A stretch of DNA of 64,000 nt, taken from contig JBCBPW010000005.1 in the NCBI GenBank assembly GCA_039820545.1, positions 101,087 through 165,086 of the forward strand. Direction: 5' to 3'. The position numbers and the translations under genes were made by a program. This DNA comes from JALEFZ01 sp039820545 (lineage in GTDB: Bacteria > Bacteroidota > Bacteroidia > J057). This document shows positions 34,428 to 42,743 of the stretch, one piece after another (position 1 is the first letter of the stretch; every line of letters begins with the position of its first letter). The notes beneath the pieces are model-generated. The model did not search any database and had not been told where the DNA came from. It saw nothing but the letters and a program-made list of their open reading frames with translations.

Positions 34428-35396
34428 ATGCATATCATCCGTCTTTTTATACCCTTGAGTCTGCTGGCCTTGTTCATTTCTTGCCAGCCTCAAGAATCCC
34501 AACCTGTCACTTCTCGCGTAGATGTCGAGGCCATCCGTACGAGCATGCCCCAGCAGTCTGTCAATGATGATCAGTACTGGAGACAAGGCAAAGCAGAACT
34601 CAATCGATACGAACTTTTACAGAATCGATATCGCGACCTACATCCAGGGGAAGCCGTGCTAGTCTTTGTCTTGGAGGATTTCCTGACCGATAAGCAAGTG
34701 AAAAACGACAATTATCGGAATCCGAATAGCACCCCCATTTTGAAGACCAATGGCCTCTTTCGTTTTCCTACGGGAATTTACGATTACTCTCTGATGCTTT
34801 CGGTCTTTACGCCTTTTGATGTCAATCAATTTCCCCAAACACTGAAAGTCACCCATACCGCGCAGGACTGGTGTGGACAGGGCTACCTCCAACTCAACCG
34901 TCAGAAAGAGGGCTACAAAGTCAGCTCATTTTCGTACTTCGAGAGTGAAGGAGATGTCATGACGACCGTGCCCGTCTCGATGCTAGAAGATGAGCTATAC
35001 AATCGCATCCGTCTCAATCCCGATCAATTGCCACAGGGAGAGATAGACCTCCTGCCAAGTTCCAACGTCATCCGGATGATGCATTTACCATTCAAGGCTT
35101 TCAAAGCCCGAGTGGAAAAGAAAAGCTATGTAGGAGAAGAGTTTGAGGGAGACAATCAGCAAGTATTGATCGTAAATTATCCCGACTTGAATCGTCAGCT
35201 TGAGATTGTGTATTCGGGAAATGCCCCTTATGAGATTCTGGGATGGAAAGATACCTATCCCTCGGCCTTTGATCGTCGTCCAAGGACTACCATTGCCAAA
35301 CGTACGCACAAGCTGCTCAGTCCCTACTGGTCCAAAAATGCCTTGGCAGATCAGGATTTGAGAGCTAAACTGGGCTTGGTGAATTTTCTACCTTAA
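34428..35396 (+). CDS. Conserved Bacteroidota lipoprotein, unknown function
   Basis: The 322-residue lipoprotein starts at the ATG at 34428 with a type II signal peptide (FIPLSLLALFISC, lipobox LFISC). The body contains YWRQGKAELNRYELLQNRYRDL, AVLVFVLEDFL and the AQDWCGQGYLQLN segment. To my recollection, these mark a family common in Bacteroidota that some databases wrongly name septum formation inhibitor Maf; it is unrelated to the true Maf nucleotidase at 15.8 kb. No enzymatic motif is visible. A possible pseudoknot leader precedes it and a strong terminator follows. Confidence 0.75.
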   Translation: MHIIRLFIPLSLLALFISCQPQESQPVTSRVDVEAIRTSMPQQSVNDDQYWRQGKAELNRYELLQNRYRDLHPGEAVLVFVLEDFLTDKQVKNDNYRNPNSTPILKTNGLFRFPTGIYDYSLMLSVFTPFDVNQFPQTLKVTHTAQDWCGQGYLQLNRQKEGYKVSSFSYFESEGDVMTTVPVSMLEDELYNRIRLNPDQLPQGEIDLLPSSNVIRMMHLPFKAFKARVEKKSYVGEEFEGDNQQVLIVNYPDLNRQLEIVYSGNAPYEILGWKDTYPSAFDRRPRTTIAKRTHKLLSPYWSKNALADQDLRAKLGLVNFLP

Positions 35397-35423
35397 TTTG
35401 CTGCTTGATAGTAAATAAAGAAC

Positions 35424-35475
35424 AAAAAGTCAGACTTATCCAGCGTAGCATCGATGGACAGGTCTGACTTTGTTT
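35424..35475. terminator. Bidirectional terminator
   Basis: A perfect 10-bp stem (AAAGTCAGAC with GTCTGACTTT) contains an inner TCCA/TGGA pairing. It lies between the convergent lipoprotein and response-regulator genes. Confidence 0.85.
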
Positions 35476-35496
35476 ATATATATAAGAATAGCTTCT

Positions 35497-36690
35497 CTAT
35501 GCGATCGCGGCAGAAAACAGCAGGTCATCTTCCGAGATGATGTTGCCATCGCTGATCAAAATCGCCCTTTCTACCACAGCTTTCAATTCGCGTACATTGC
35601 CTGGCCAGTCATGGTCGATCAGAGCTTGTAAGCTGTATTTGTCGAAGGTTTTCTCGACCATCTTATTTTGTTTGCAGAAATTGCGGAGGAAGTGCTTGGC
35701 TAGCAGCACCACATCATTGCCCCTGTCCCTAAGTGGTGGGAGGTGGATCAAGAAGCCTTGCAAACGATAGTACAAATCCTCTCGGAAGAGTCCTTCCTTC
35801 ACTCGGTTGTGGAGATCCTTGTTTGTCGCGGCAAGGACCCTGACATCTAGTTTGATCTCTTTGTTGGAGCCTAGACGGACGATAGAGTTTTCTTGCAGCA
35901 CCCGCAGCAGTTTGGTTTGCAGATTCACATCCATTTCCCCAATCTCATCTAGGAAGATAGTGCCTCCATTGGCCTCTTCGAACTTTCCGATTCTCCTTCC
36001 GATTGCACCTGTAAATGCGCCCTTCTCATGACCAAACAATTCGGACTCGATCAGGTCAGCAGGGATAGCCGCGACATTTACTGCTACGAAAGGACGCTTT
36101 TTTCTGGGAGAATTGTAATGGATGGTGTTGGCGATGACTTCTTTCCCTGTGCCACTCTCTCCCGTGATCAAAACGAGTATGTTGCTCTTTTCGACTTTTT
36201 GGATCATCCTGAGCACCTTCATGATGCCATTGCTATCTCCTACGACGCTACTGTACTTGTTTCGGTCTGCGATTTGAGCGCGCAGTTCTTCCACCTCTTT
36301 CTTGAGATTGACATGCGAACTCAGATTTTTGACTACATTAGATAGCTCTACCAGCGCATTTTCATTTTTGATGATGTACTGATTTGCGCCGTTTTTGTAG
36401 GCTTCCACCACGACTTCTACCTCTTCCTGACCAGATAAGATGACAGTAGAGATTTCAGGGCTGTATTGCTGAATTTTCTTCAAAATCTCCAGGCCGTTCA
36501 TATCGGGCAGATTGTAATCTAGGCTCACGATGTCAGGATTCAAGTGGAGGTTGTCAAATAACTCTCTCCCACTCTGGAAAATCCGAACATCCAGACTGTC
36601 ATCTGTACGCTCAAGTGATCTTTGGAGGACCTTACCAAATACGGTATCATCCTCTACCACAAATACTTTGTTTGTATATTTTCTTGACAT
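35497..36690 (-). CDS. NtrC-family sigma-54 response regulator lacking the Fis-type DNA-binding domain
   Basis: The 397-residue protein has a receiver domain at 1-125 with phospho-acceptor D58 (VSLDYNLPD). A sigma-54 AAA+ domain follows at about 150-385, with Walker A GESGTGKE (177-184), the sigma-54-contacting GAFTGA loop (224-229), GGTIFLDEIGEM and the R-fingers of the LYYRL region. Family members normally end in a 45-50 residue Fis-type helix-turn-helix. This one stops after AERAILISDGNIISEDDLLFS-type sequence, so the DNA-binding domain is missing. It would activate sigma-54 promoters from solution or through another protein. It is divergent from an Hpt gene. Confidence 0.92.
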   Translation of the reverse strand: MSRKYTNKVFVVEDDTVFGKVLQRSLERTDDSLDVRIFQSGRELFDNLHLNPDIVSLDYNLPDMNGLEILKKIQQYSPEISTVILSGQEEVEVVVEAYKNGANQYIIKNENALVELSNVVKNLSSHVNLKKEVEELRAQIADRNKYSSVVGDSNGIMKVLRMIQKVEKSNILVLITGESGTGKEVIANTIHYNSPRKKRPFVAVNVAAIPADLIESELFGHEKGAFTGAIGRRIGKFEEANGGTIFLDEIGEMDVNLQTKLLRVLQENSIVRLGSNKEIKLDVRVLAATNKDLHNRVKEGLFREDLYYRLQGFLIHLPPLRDRGNDVVLLAKHFLRNFCKQNKMVEKTFDKYSLQALIDHDWPGNVRELKAVVERAILISDGNIISEDDLLFSAAIA

Positions 36691-36857
36691 AAATGCTCTA
36701 TATATCAGGCTTCAATTTAAAAGGATACCCCCTAAGCATAAAGCCAATAGAGAGGTGAGTATTACATTTTAAGATTTTGATATTTTATGTAATAAATATT
36801 TTGAAACACACTTTTAAAGTGTCTGAAATCTCTGCTCTTTTGTGTAAATCATAGAGT

Positions 36858-37226
36858 ATGTCAAACGCTACATTTCACTTAGATTTTACACACCTTCTTC
36901 AACTCACTGGAGAAGATTCTGAGTTCATCATCGAAGTCTTGGAGATTATCGAGTCAGAGTCTCCTGATGTTCTGGCTGATATGCAATCACAACTGCACAG
37001 CAAGAGTTATAAGAAACTTTCAGCCACTGCACACAAGTACAAGTCCTCTATCAATATTCTGGGGAGTCAGGAACTGGATAATTTGGTGAAAAGTATAGAA
37101 CTGGGCGCCAAACAGAGTCCTAACCACCAGCATCTGACCAAGTTATTAGAGGATTTTGAATTTGCTTGCCAATCCCTCATGAGACAAATCTCGCAACAGC
37201 TGGCGCATCTGCGTAGCCAGGTATAG
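36858..37226 (+). CDS. Hpt (histidine phosphotransfer) domain protein
   Basis: The 122-residue four-helix-bundle protein carries the phospho-accepting histidine in the Hpt motif ATAHKYKSSINILG (H59). Acidic residues and QLT-GED-type spacing follow the first helix. It has no other domain, so it is a free phosphotransfer module that would pass phosphate between a hybrid kinase and a response regulator. It starts 167 bases from the divergent sigma-54 response regulator, a likely partner, and is followed closely by the flippase and glycosyltransferase genes. Confidence 0.88.
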   Translation: MSNATFHLDFTHLLQLTGEDSEFIIEVLEIIESESPDVLADMQSQLHSKSYKKLSATAHKYKSSINILGSQELDNLVKSIELGAKQSPNHQHLTKLLEDFEFACQSLMRQISQQLAHLRSQV

Positions 37227-37309
37227 TTTTCCTATATTAGCCGAGTAATTCATCGCTTATCAAAAAGTTACTCGGTCATATCAGTATCGTCGTCCTTCTC
37301 AACCTACTC

Positions 37310-38683
37310 GTGAAGCCGCTTTGGCTTCTCGTAGAGATGGAGGTGCAGGATCAAGTAGGACATGCTGATTGGGGACTATACGCTGCCCTACTCTCTTTTG
37401 GGTTTTTATTCATCACGCTTTCAGACCTGGGGATCAACCAATATGCCACCAAGATGCTGGCAGGAGACCCTGGTTTGATGCGCTCATATTTTCCCAATCT
37501 CCTTTCATTCAAGTTTTTCCTGACACTGCTTTATCCAGTGATTATGGGTGTCCTCGCTTGGTCGTTGGGATATCCAGAGCAGCATATTTATTTCTTGGTC
37601 TTGCTCTGTCTGGTACACAGTGGAGGGCAACTGATGAACTTTTTTCGGGCAAATTTTCAAGCCATGCAGCGATTCAGTCTGGATGGCTTTCTGTCTATAT
37701 TCGACAGAATCATATTGCTCCTGATTACGATCTACCTTTTCTACACGCAACTGGACATCTCCCGATTTATCTATGCCAGGGTGGTGACCGTGATTCTAGC
37801 TGTGATTGTCTTCTATGGCTTGATCATCCGCATGTATGGCTGGTTTAAGCCCAAGCTCGACATCCCACTGGTGCGCAACATCATCACCTACAGCCTTTCG
37901 CTAGCATTGATGACGGTGCTATATTCCATCCACGACAAGGTGGACCAAGTGATGCTGGAACGACTGGCAGGTGAGAAAGAAAACGGACTCTATGCTGGTG
38001 CTTATCGATGGTTGGAGGCGTTCAGCATGTATATGTGGACGGTGTTGCCGATCTTCTTTGCGCGTTTTGCCTTCTATGTAAAGGACCTCAAAGAACAGGA
38101 AAATCTCCTACACAAAGGACAGATTATCACAAGTCTGCCTTTGACATTGGTCAGCGTATTTGTCTGGTTCTACGGAGAAAAACTATTGTTTCTATTCGAT
38201 CAAAGCTCGCCCGAAGAGATCGCTGTGATGACCCAGTGCTTGCAGGCCGTATTTGTCGCCCTTTGGCTCAACGGAAATTTTGCCATTTTTTCTACCCTCC
38301 TCACCGCTACAGGACATGAAAACGCCGTCAATATATTCGCAGGAGTAAGCATCATTGTCAATATTGGTTTAAACTGGTACTTCATTCCCATTCATGGAGC
38401 GATTGCGTCTGCCTGGACGACCGTGATTAGCTACCTGATTCTGAGCATTTGCTATATCTTATATTTCCAATTTCGACTATCCATCCAGGTTCCCTATATA
38501 CAGATTGTGAAACTATTTATTCTTACGGGAGTCCTATGGCTGCTATTTTATCTGTTGGATATGCAGGGATGGGACTGGCGCATCGTGACAGGAATAGGAG
38601 CTTTGGCGATGGGAGGAATGAGTTTTGGTCTGCGTCTTCTCTCTGTGCAGATGGTCCGCGAGTTATTGTCACGAGGCAAATGA
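37310..38683 (+). CDS. Polysaccharide flippase (Wzx-like, MVF superfamily)
   Basis: The inner-membrane protein has 12-14 predicted spans and typical flippase features (AGDPGLMRSYFPNLLSFKFF; DKVDQVMLERLAGEKENGLYAGAYR). It should flip undecaprenyl-linked oligosaccharide or teichoic-like units. The first canonical start is the GTG at 37310. The frame is open back to 37241, however, and KKLLGHISIVVLLNLLVKP just upstream of that GTG reads like the usual flippase N-terminus. No ATG, GTG or TTG is available there; an ATC at 37259 is the most plausible initiator. It follows the Hpt gene closely and precedes a glycosyltransferase. Confidence 0.85.
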   Translation: MKPLWLLVEMEVQDQVGHADWGLYAALLSFGFLFITLSDLGINQYATKMLAGDPGLMRSYFPNLLSFKFFLTLLYPVIMGVLAWSLGYPEQHIYFLVLLCLVHSGGQLMNFFRANFQAMQRFSLDGFLSIFDRIILLLITIYLFYTQLDISRFIYARVVTVILAVIVFYGLIIRMYGWFKPKLDIPLVRNIITYSLSLALMTVLYSIHDKVDQVMLERLAGEKENGLYAGAYRWLEAFSMYMWTVLPIFFARFAFYVKDLKEQENLLHKGQIITSLPLTLVSVFVWFYGEKLLFLFDQSSPEEIAVMTQCLQAVFVALWLNGNFAIFSTLLTATGHENAVNIFAGVSIIVNIGLNWYFIPIHGAIASAWTTVISYLILSICYILYFQFRLSIQVPYIQIVKLFILTGVLWLLFYLLDMQGWDWRIVTGIGALAMGGMSFGLRLLSVQMVRELLSRGK

Positions 38684-38771
38684 TACAAACCGCTTACTCA
38701 AAAAATGATGGTATAGAACCCTATATGCTAAAGTTAAGAGTTCCCATTCATCACGAGTCCCTAGCTGAAAC

Positions 38772-39908
38772 ATGAAGCATATCTGCCACATATCGGTATT
38801 GAATCCCTTGAAACACACGCGGATATACTATAAGTGGGCGCGCTCCCAGCGTGAGATGGATCATCGGGTGACGATCATGGCACAGGGGGAAAAGCGTACT
38901 ACAGAAGACAGATATGGTATTCACTTGTGGGGCACAGGGACTTTTCATCGGCTTTCCTGGCGTAGGCTCTTATTTACATGGTGGATCAGATCGAAGATCA
39001 AGGAGCAGCCCGCAGATATCTACATTCTCCATAGTCCCGAGCTCCTGTATCTAGGTAAATGGCTGAAGAAAAAGTACAAGGCACAGATCGTCTATGACGT
39101 CCACGAAGATTATCAAGCCAATATCCTAGCCGCCAATCATTATCCTCCATGGCTAAAAGGACCCCTTGCACATGCCGTACGAGTGTTAGAAAGTCAGTCG
39201 ATTCCATGGATAGATGCTGTGAGCTACGCTGAGAAGTGTTATGATAACATCCTGAATGTTCCTCCTAACCGAAAATTTTTCCTCAGGAACACCTTTTCCT
39301 TTCGTCCAGTAGAAAATCAGATGCCCACGATTGCCTTACCAGATGAACCTTTTATGGTGTTTACAGGGACCATCGCCTATCCATGGGGCATTATCGAGAC
39401 GCTAGAGACATGGAGAAAAATGAATCTGGTGAAGGAAATACATTTGGTTGTCATAGGTTTTGCGCCACAACGAGCAATATTAGAAATCATCCATCAGAAA
39501 GTGAATGAATGGGGATTAAACAATAGGTTTCACCTGATAGGAGGACAGCAGTACGTCGCTTATGTCGACATCCTCCATGCCATCAGAAAGTGCATGTTTG
39601 GCACGGCGCTCTATCATCCACAGCCCAATATCCTGGGGAAAGTCCCGACGAAGGTTTATGAGTTTATGGCTTTACATAAACCCCTGCTGTATTCGGATGC
39701 ATTACTCCCTATTTTAGACCAAGTAGGTGACATCGGACTGCATGAAAAAGAGCAGCATGGAAGGGAATTATGGGCATTTTTTGAGCAATGGCAGCGCCCC
39801 CCTTTTCCTCCAGAACAATATGCTTGGGAGGAAGACGAGCGAGAACTTCACAAAATGCACGCCTACTTGTCTCCGACACCAGATGAAGGCGAATCCTTTA
39901 TGACATAA
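38772..39908 (+). CDS. Glycosyltransferase (GT4-like fold)
   Basis: The 378-residue cytosolic protein has two Rossmann-like halves. It opens MKHICHISVLNPLKHTRIYYKWARS. The YILHSPELLYLGKWLKKKY and IVYDVHEDYQANI segments are typical of GT-B enzymes that use nucleotide sugars. The C-terminal half holds the donor-site stretch PTKVYEFMALHKPLLYSD, equivalent to the E-x7-E motif of GT4. The acceptor is unknown. Its position directly after a polysaccharide flippase suggests a role in building an exported or surface polysaccharide. Confidence 0.85.
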   Translation: MKHICHISVLNPLKHTRIYYKWARSQREMDHRVTIMAQGEKRTTEDRYGIHLWGTGTFHRLSWRRLLFTWWIRSKIKEQPADIYILHSPELLYLGKWLKKKYKAQIVYDVHEDYQANILAANHYPPWLKGPLAHAVRVLESQSIPWIDAVSYAEKCYDNILNVPPNRKFFLRNTFSFRPVENQMPTIALPDEPFMVFTGTIAYPWGIIETLETWRKMNLVKEIHLVVIGFAPQRAILEIIHQKVNEWGLNNRFHLIGGQQYVAYVDILHAIRKCMFGTALYHPQPNILGKVPTKVYEFMALHKPLLYSDALLPILDQVGDIGLHEKEQHGRELWAFFEQWQRPPFPPEQYAWEEDERELHKMHAYLSPTPDEGESFMT

Positions 39909-40107
39909 ATCATCGATCTTATGGGGTGGATGTTAGAACCTTTCCTTAAAAATATACAAATTGAAGCGCTAAAAGTCTTATGTAATCAGGCCGACTCAAA
40001 GACGCCAGACATCAGACTGAAAGTGTAGATTGTGAACATAGGATTTGTTCTTATTTGTCTGACTTTTTGGGTTGAGTTGCCTAACAGACACGAAAACCAT
40101 CCATTTT

Positions 40108-41604
40108 ATGCCTGATATTAAGAAACTACTGGTGGCCAATAGAGGCGAGATTGCGCTACGCGTCATGCGCACCGCCAAAGAGATGGGTATCCAGACCGTC
40201 GCTGTTTATTCAGAGGCAGACAGAGAGTCTCCCCACGTACGATTTGCGGATGAAGCGTATTTACTCGGCCCTCCAGCAGCGAGCGAGTCGTATCTTTTGG
40301 GAGACAAAATCATCCAAATCTGTCTGGATCATCAGGTAGACGCCATTCATCCAGGATATGGTTTCTTATCTGAGAATGCTGCTTTTCGTCGGAGTGTAGA
40401 TGAGGCGGGGCTGATTTTTGTAGGTCCAACGGCGGACTCTATGGACGCGATGGGCGACAAGTTATCTGCCAAGCAAGCAGTCAAAGCATTTGGGGTGCCA
40501 TTGGTTCCTGGTCTGGATGAGGCCATTATAGATATCCCTGCGGCCAAGAAAATTGCGGATGAGATTGGCTATCCTGTACTTGTGAAAGCCTCAGCAGGTG
40601 GAGGTGGAAAGGGAATGCGTATCGTTGATCGTGGCGAGGATTTTGAGTCTCAGATGGAGCGTGCCGTCAGTGAGGCTGAAAAGTCTTTTGGGAATGGAGC
40701 AGTATTTATCGAAAAATATGTGGGGTCGCCTCGACACATCGAGATTCAGGTTTTAGCTGACCAGCACGGCAACGTTGTCTACCTCTTCGAGCGAGAGTGC
40801 TCGATCCAGCGTCGCCACCAGAAGGTGATCGAGGAAGCGCCTTCGGCTATTCTCACACCCGCCCTGCGCAAGCAGATGGGCGAAGCCGCCGTCAACGTCT
40901 GCAAAGCCTGTAACTATGTCAATGCAGGGACGGTCGAGTTTTTGATGGATGAGAATCACAATTTCTACTTCCTGGAGATGAATACCCGCCTGCAAGTAGA
41001 GCACCCTGTGACAGAGATGATTACAGGAATCGACCTCGTCAAAGAGATGTTGCGTGTCGCAGAAGGACATCCGCTGAGCTTCACGCAAGATGATCTCGAG
41101 ATCAATGGGCATGCTATTGAGGTCCGCGTATATGCAGAAGATCCAGCCAATAATTTCCTGCCCGATATCGGGAAACTCCACATCTACAAGCGTCCGCAGG
41201 GACTGGGAATCCGTGTGGACGATGGGTTTGAGGAGGGGATGGACATCCCGATTTATTATGATCCGATGATCGCCAAGCTGGTGGTACATGCCAAGGATCG
41301 GGAAGCAGCGATGAAGCGAATGATCCGTGCCATCGAGGAATACGAGATCGTAGGGATTCAAACGACTTTGGAGTTTTGCAAATATGTCATGGGACATGAG
41401 GCGTTTACCAGTGGTAATTTTGATACCCACTTCGTGAAAAATCACTTTGACCCCAAGCGAGATCTCAGTCCCGAGTTTTCGGAGGCAGAGGCACTGATTG
41501 CTGCCTTGGTCGGAGAAGAAGCACTGAGCCAGGGAGGCGTGAGGAATTCGACACAAGCTCATCCTTATACACCTGCTAGTGCTTGGAAGCTGAATAGGAG
41601 ATAA
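40108..41604 (+). CDS. accC: Biotin carboxylase subunit of acetyl- or acyl-CoA carboxylase
   Basis: The 498-residue ATP-grasp enzyme carboxylates the biotin of a carrier protein, the first half-reaction of acetyl-CoA (or propionyl-CoA) carboxylase. The ATG at 40108 starts MPDIKKLLVANRGEIALRVMRTAKEMG, the exact family start; the frame is open further upstream but without homology. The ATP-grasp core includes VKASAGGGGKGMR, FIEKYVGSPRHIEIQVLAD and FLEMNTRLQVEHPVTEM. It is slightly longer than E. coli AccC (449). accB and the carboxyltransferase genes are not in the window, so the acyl-CoA substrate is open. A perfect terminator hairpin follows. Confidence 0.95.
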   Translation: MPDIKKLLVANRGEIALRVMRTAKEMGIQTVAVYSEADRESPHVRFADEAYLLGPPAASESYLLGDKIIQICLDHQVDAIHPGYGFLSENAAFRRSVDEAGLIFVGPTADSMDAMGDKLSAKQAVKAFGVPLVPGLDEAIIDIPAAKKIADEIGYPVLVKASAGGGGKGMRIVDRGEDFESQMERAVSEAEKSFGNGAVFIEKYVGSPRHIEIQVLADQHGNVVYLFERECSIQRRHQKVIEEAPSAILTPALRKQMGEAAVNVCKACNYVNAGTVEFLMDENHNFYFLEMNTRLQVEHPVTEMITGIDLVKEMLRVAEGHPLSFTQDDLEINGHAIEVRVYAEDPANNFLPDIGKLHIYKRPQGLGIRVDDGFEEGMDIPIYYDPMIAKLVVHAKDREAAMKRMIRAIEEYEIVGIQTTLEFCKYVMGHEAFTSGNFDTHFVKNHFDPKRDLSPEFSEAEALIAALVGEEALSQGGVRNSTQAHPYTPASAWKLNRR

Positions 41605-41634
41605 AGACTACAACAGAAATCATCTGTACTGGAT

Positions 41635-41674
41635 AAATGTCTATTTTTCGCTGAGAGAAATAGACATTTTTGTT
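41635..41674 (+). terminator. Terminator after accC
   Basis: A perfect 12-bp stem (AAATGTCTATTT with AAATAGACATTT) has an 11-base loop and a T-run. Confidence 0.9.
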
Positions 41675-41755
41675 TCATCTAACGACTGAGACTGTATAAA
41701 CTCTCGATCGCAGATACATCTATTCATTTCCTGATCACCTATTATCACAGAATCA

Positions 41756-42472
41756 ATGAAAGCACAGGTTTTTGTCCTCCTACTTCTTCCAACCGTACTT
41801 CTCGCGCAGTCGGGTGACGCTTGGCATTTTCAGATCCACACAGGCGTCGGCCAGTCTCAATTCAATATATTGGGCCCTTCGTATGATTTTCTGGAACAGA
41901 GTCAGCAGATAGGATTTCGTTCCAAAATCAGTGTTGCTCGCAGCTTTAACGTCCATGATAAGGTATATTTTCGTACGGGTTTAGGGATACATCATATGGC
42001 GCAGCGTGCCCAAGAAGAATTAAGATTTCCTGATCAGATAGATCCTACCTGTGGATTTTGTTCTCCCACAAATGATATAGAAACACTCACCCTTCGCAAT
42101 CTAGCCCTATTCGTAGAAGTCCCCCTCCTCTTTGGTACAACGAAACAAATGGGTAAATCTACCTTGTATGGCGAGTTAGGTCCTACGTTCAATGTATCGC
42201 TATACAATTCTTTCGTGAGAAAAAGTGAACCCAACGGCATTGTATCCATAGATAGAATAAGTTCTTTTACCAACCAATTCATCCTCTTGCCTGCACTGAA
42301 TCTAGCTGTAGGTATTGAGAAGAAGCGAAATGCACAGTCTGCGTATAGAATCGGATTGTACGGGGAAATGCTGTTAACAAGTACAGATCGAGCGATTGGA
42401 GATGCTTTTCCTTTAGGGTATGAAACAGGTTTACAGCTTTCTTGGGTATTGGTCTCGGCGGGAGACCACTAA
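41756..42472 (+). CDS. Outer-membrane beta-barrel protein (paralogue A)
   Basis: The 238-residue protein has a signal peptide (MKAQVFVLLLLPTVLLAQ). The strand-rich body ends in LSWVLVSAGDH. It is clearly paralogous to the protein at 46056-46778: shared LLLLPT, GLGIHHMAQRAQ against GLGLHQVGQRTQ, LYGELGPTFNVSLY against IYGEVGAAANVLLY, and ETGLQLSWVL against ESGIQVSWVL. Both belong to the OMP_b-brl-like type. It has its own upstream region and lies 271 bases before the three-gene operon that the two paralogues bracket. Confidence 0.8.
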   Translation: MKAQVFVLLLLPTVLLAQSGDAWHFQIHTGVGQSQFNILGPSYDFLEQSQQIGFRSKISVARSFNVHDKVYFRTGLGIHHMAQRAQEELRFPDQIDPTCGFCSPTNDIETLTLRNLALFVEVPLLFGTTKQMGKSTLYGELGPTFNVSLYNSFVRKSEPNGIVSIDRISSFTNQFILLPALNLAVGIEKKRNAQSAYRIGLYGEMLLTSTDRAIGDAFPLGYETGLQLSWVLVSAGDH

Positions 42473-42712
42473 GCGCACTATTTCCATTCTCTAGCTATAA
42501 AATGAATGAGACAAGGCAGCATCTACTTCTATTCAAGGAAGTTAGGTACAGCTTTTTTATTTGGATAGGTTGAAAAACTATGAGCCATACTTTTTATATA
42601 TCTGCTATATAAGTCAATGTATATTATTTCTGATTGAAAAAATGTAAAAGATGATTGGTTTTTATAAGTATAATTTTTGATCATAATTATTTTTCCATAA
42701 CTCGTTTTGTGA

Positions 42713-42720
42713 TATATTTG
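42713..42720 (+). promoter_or_regulatory. Candidate Bacteroidota promoter -7 box
   Basis: TATATTTG matches the Bacteroidota sigma-ABfr -7 consensus TAnnTTTG exactly. It lies 23 bases before the ATG at 42744, with an AT-rich stretch about 20 bases further upstream in place of a clear -33 TTTG. It would drive the three-gene operon. Confidence 0.4.
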
Positions 42721-42743
42721 TCTTAAGGAAGAAGATATTGATT

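Noticed and set aside
34428..35396. Calling the lipoprotein a Maf septum inhibitor
   Set aside because: It has none of the Maf motifs (SNSPRR, GKP); that name for this family appears to be a database error. The true Maf is at 15786-16364.
40753..41562. Long (269-codon) reading frame antisense to accC
   Set aside because: It mirrors a highly conserved enzyme gene; such shadows arise from codon bias. No domain is visible in its product.
42513..42557. Terminator after beta-barrel paralogue A
   Set aside because: A T-run is preceded only by an irregular stem with several mismatches, so it was not listed as a feature.
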